From: an uncultured Pelagibacteraceae bacterium
GTDB lineage: Bacteria; Pseudomonadota; Alphaproteobacteria; Pelagibacterales; Pelagibacteraceae
Length of the DNA stretch: 35,000 bases
Assembly: GCA_902524545.1 (NCBI GenBank)
Contig: CABZDW010000002.1
Coordinates: forward strand, 1 to 35,000
Direction of reading: 5' to 3'
Shown: positions 34,746 to 35,000 of the stretch, one piece after another
How positions within the stretch are numbered: position 1 is the stretch's first letter
Layout of the letters: every line of letters starts with the position of its first letter
The notes under the pieces: model-generated
Told to the model about the DNA's origin: nothing
The model's database searches: none
What the model saw: the letters and a program-made list of their open reading frames with translations, nothing else
Program-made: the position numbers and the translations under genes

Positions 34746-34821
34746 GGGGGATTAGCTCAGCTGGGAGAGCGCCTGATTTGCATTCAGGAGGTCAGCGGTT
34801 CGATCCCGCTATCCTCCACCA
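34746..34821 (+). tRNA. alaT: tRNA-Ala (anticodon UGC)
   Basis: A 76-base cloverleaf including an encoded CCA. Acceptor GGGGGAT pairs with ATCCTCC (one G-U pair). The anticodon stem CCTGA/TCAGG encloses TTTGCAT with anticodon TGC at 34779-34781. It lies 12 bases after tRNA-Ile. Confidence 0.97.
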
Positions 34822-34951
34822 AAACACTTAGTTATATAAAATTGTAAATAAGAATAATTAATATCAATATCTATATCCGAACATTAGAAATGTTATTAAC
34901 TAATGTTCAAATAATAATTTGATTCAACACAGAATTTTTTTCTGTGCATAA
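34822..34951 (+). other. spacer between tRNA-Ala and 23S with two hairpins
   Basis: Gene-free AT-rich spacer. It holds a perfect 9-base-pair inverted repeat (GAACATTAG 34879-34887 with CTAATGTTC 34900-34908) and a second 7-base-pair hairpin (CACAGAA 34928-34934 with TTCTGTG 34940-34946) just before 23S. Neither is followed by a T-run on the plus strand, so they are more likely processing structures than terminators. Confidence 0.6.
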
Positions 34952-35000
34952 ATCAAGCGTTTAAGGGCGTGTGGCGGATGCCTTGGCACTGAAAGCCGAT
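34952..35000 (+). rRNA. rrl: 23S ribosomal RNA, 5' end only
   Basis: The sequence ATCAAGCGTTTAAGGGCGTG followed by TGGCGGATGCCTTGGC is the universal start of 23S rRNA. Only about 49 bases are inside the window; the gene continues beyond the right edge. The 5' end is estimated by comparison with E. coli. Confidence 0.95.

Overview
The window is a very compact, AT-rich (by eye about 30% GC) stretch of an alphaproteobacterial chromosome. The organism is almost certainly a member of the SAR11/Pelagibacterales group. The 16S rRNA gene at the right end reads as SAR11-like, tRNA-Ile(GAU) and tRNA-Ala(UGC) lie between 16S and 23S, a GcrA regulator and DUF1178/DUF4167 proteins are present, and neighbouring genes overlap or sit a few bases apart. 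I see no mobile element, phage gene, CRISPR array or island: this is core housekeeping DNA.

Layout. (1) 1-5140, minus strand: rpsA-ihfB-pyrF-trpF-trpB-trpA (trpA cut by the window edge), mixing translation, nucleoid, pyrimidine and tryptophan genes in one tight run. (2) 5302-9600, minus: rnd-kdsD-lptC-lptB-aroA, joining RNA trimming, KDO synthesis, LPS export and the shikimate pathway. (3) 9622-13903: an NDUFA9-like protein (+), gcrA (-), argD-argF (+) and a membrane-anchored cytochrome c (-). (4) 14010-18289, plus: kdsB-pheA, then the SRP RNA gene ffs with a clear promoter, then dnaX-ybaB-recR. (5) 18281-24171: malate synthase glcB (-), accA (+), secA (-). (6) 24237-31441: argJ and a DUF1178 gene (+), ubiG (-), then lysC-ispG-prfA-prmC-DUF4167 (+), with three consecutive 4-base stop/start overlaps. 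(7) 31456-32748: an M23 peptidase (-). (8) 32850-35000: the rRNA operon 16S-tRNA-Ile-tRNA-Ala-23S, with promoter, leader and processing stem recognisable.

How the genes fit together: arginine synthesis is represented by argD, argF and argJ; the aromatic pathway by aroA, pheA and trpFBA; the KDO/LPS pathway by kdsD, kdsB, lptC and lptB; replication and recombination by dnaX, ybaB and recR; translation by rpsA, prfA, prmC, tRNAs and rRNAs; and protein secretion by secA and ffs.

No wholly new system is evident. The points most worth a second look are: the trpF-trpB-trpA cluster, whose TrpB keeps its PLP lysine but has many changed active-site residues; an acetyl-CoA carboxylase alpha subunit with a C-terminal transmembrane tail; a dnaX A9 run positioned so that a -1 shift stops at once, giving a gamma-like product; a glcB without room for the glycine riboswitch reported upstream of SAR11 glcB; the absence of lptA and cmk from their customary places; and six convergent gene junctions that all overlap or nearly touch. 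Assignments rest on motif reading and memory of protein families; no database search was run.
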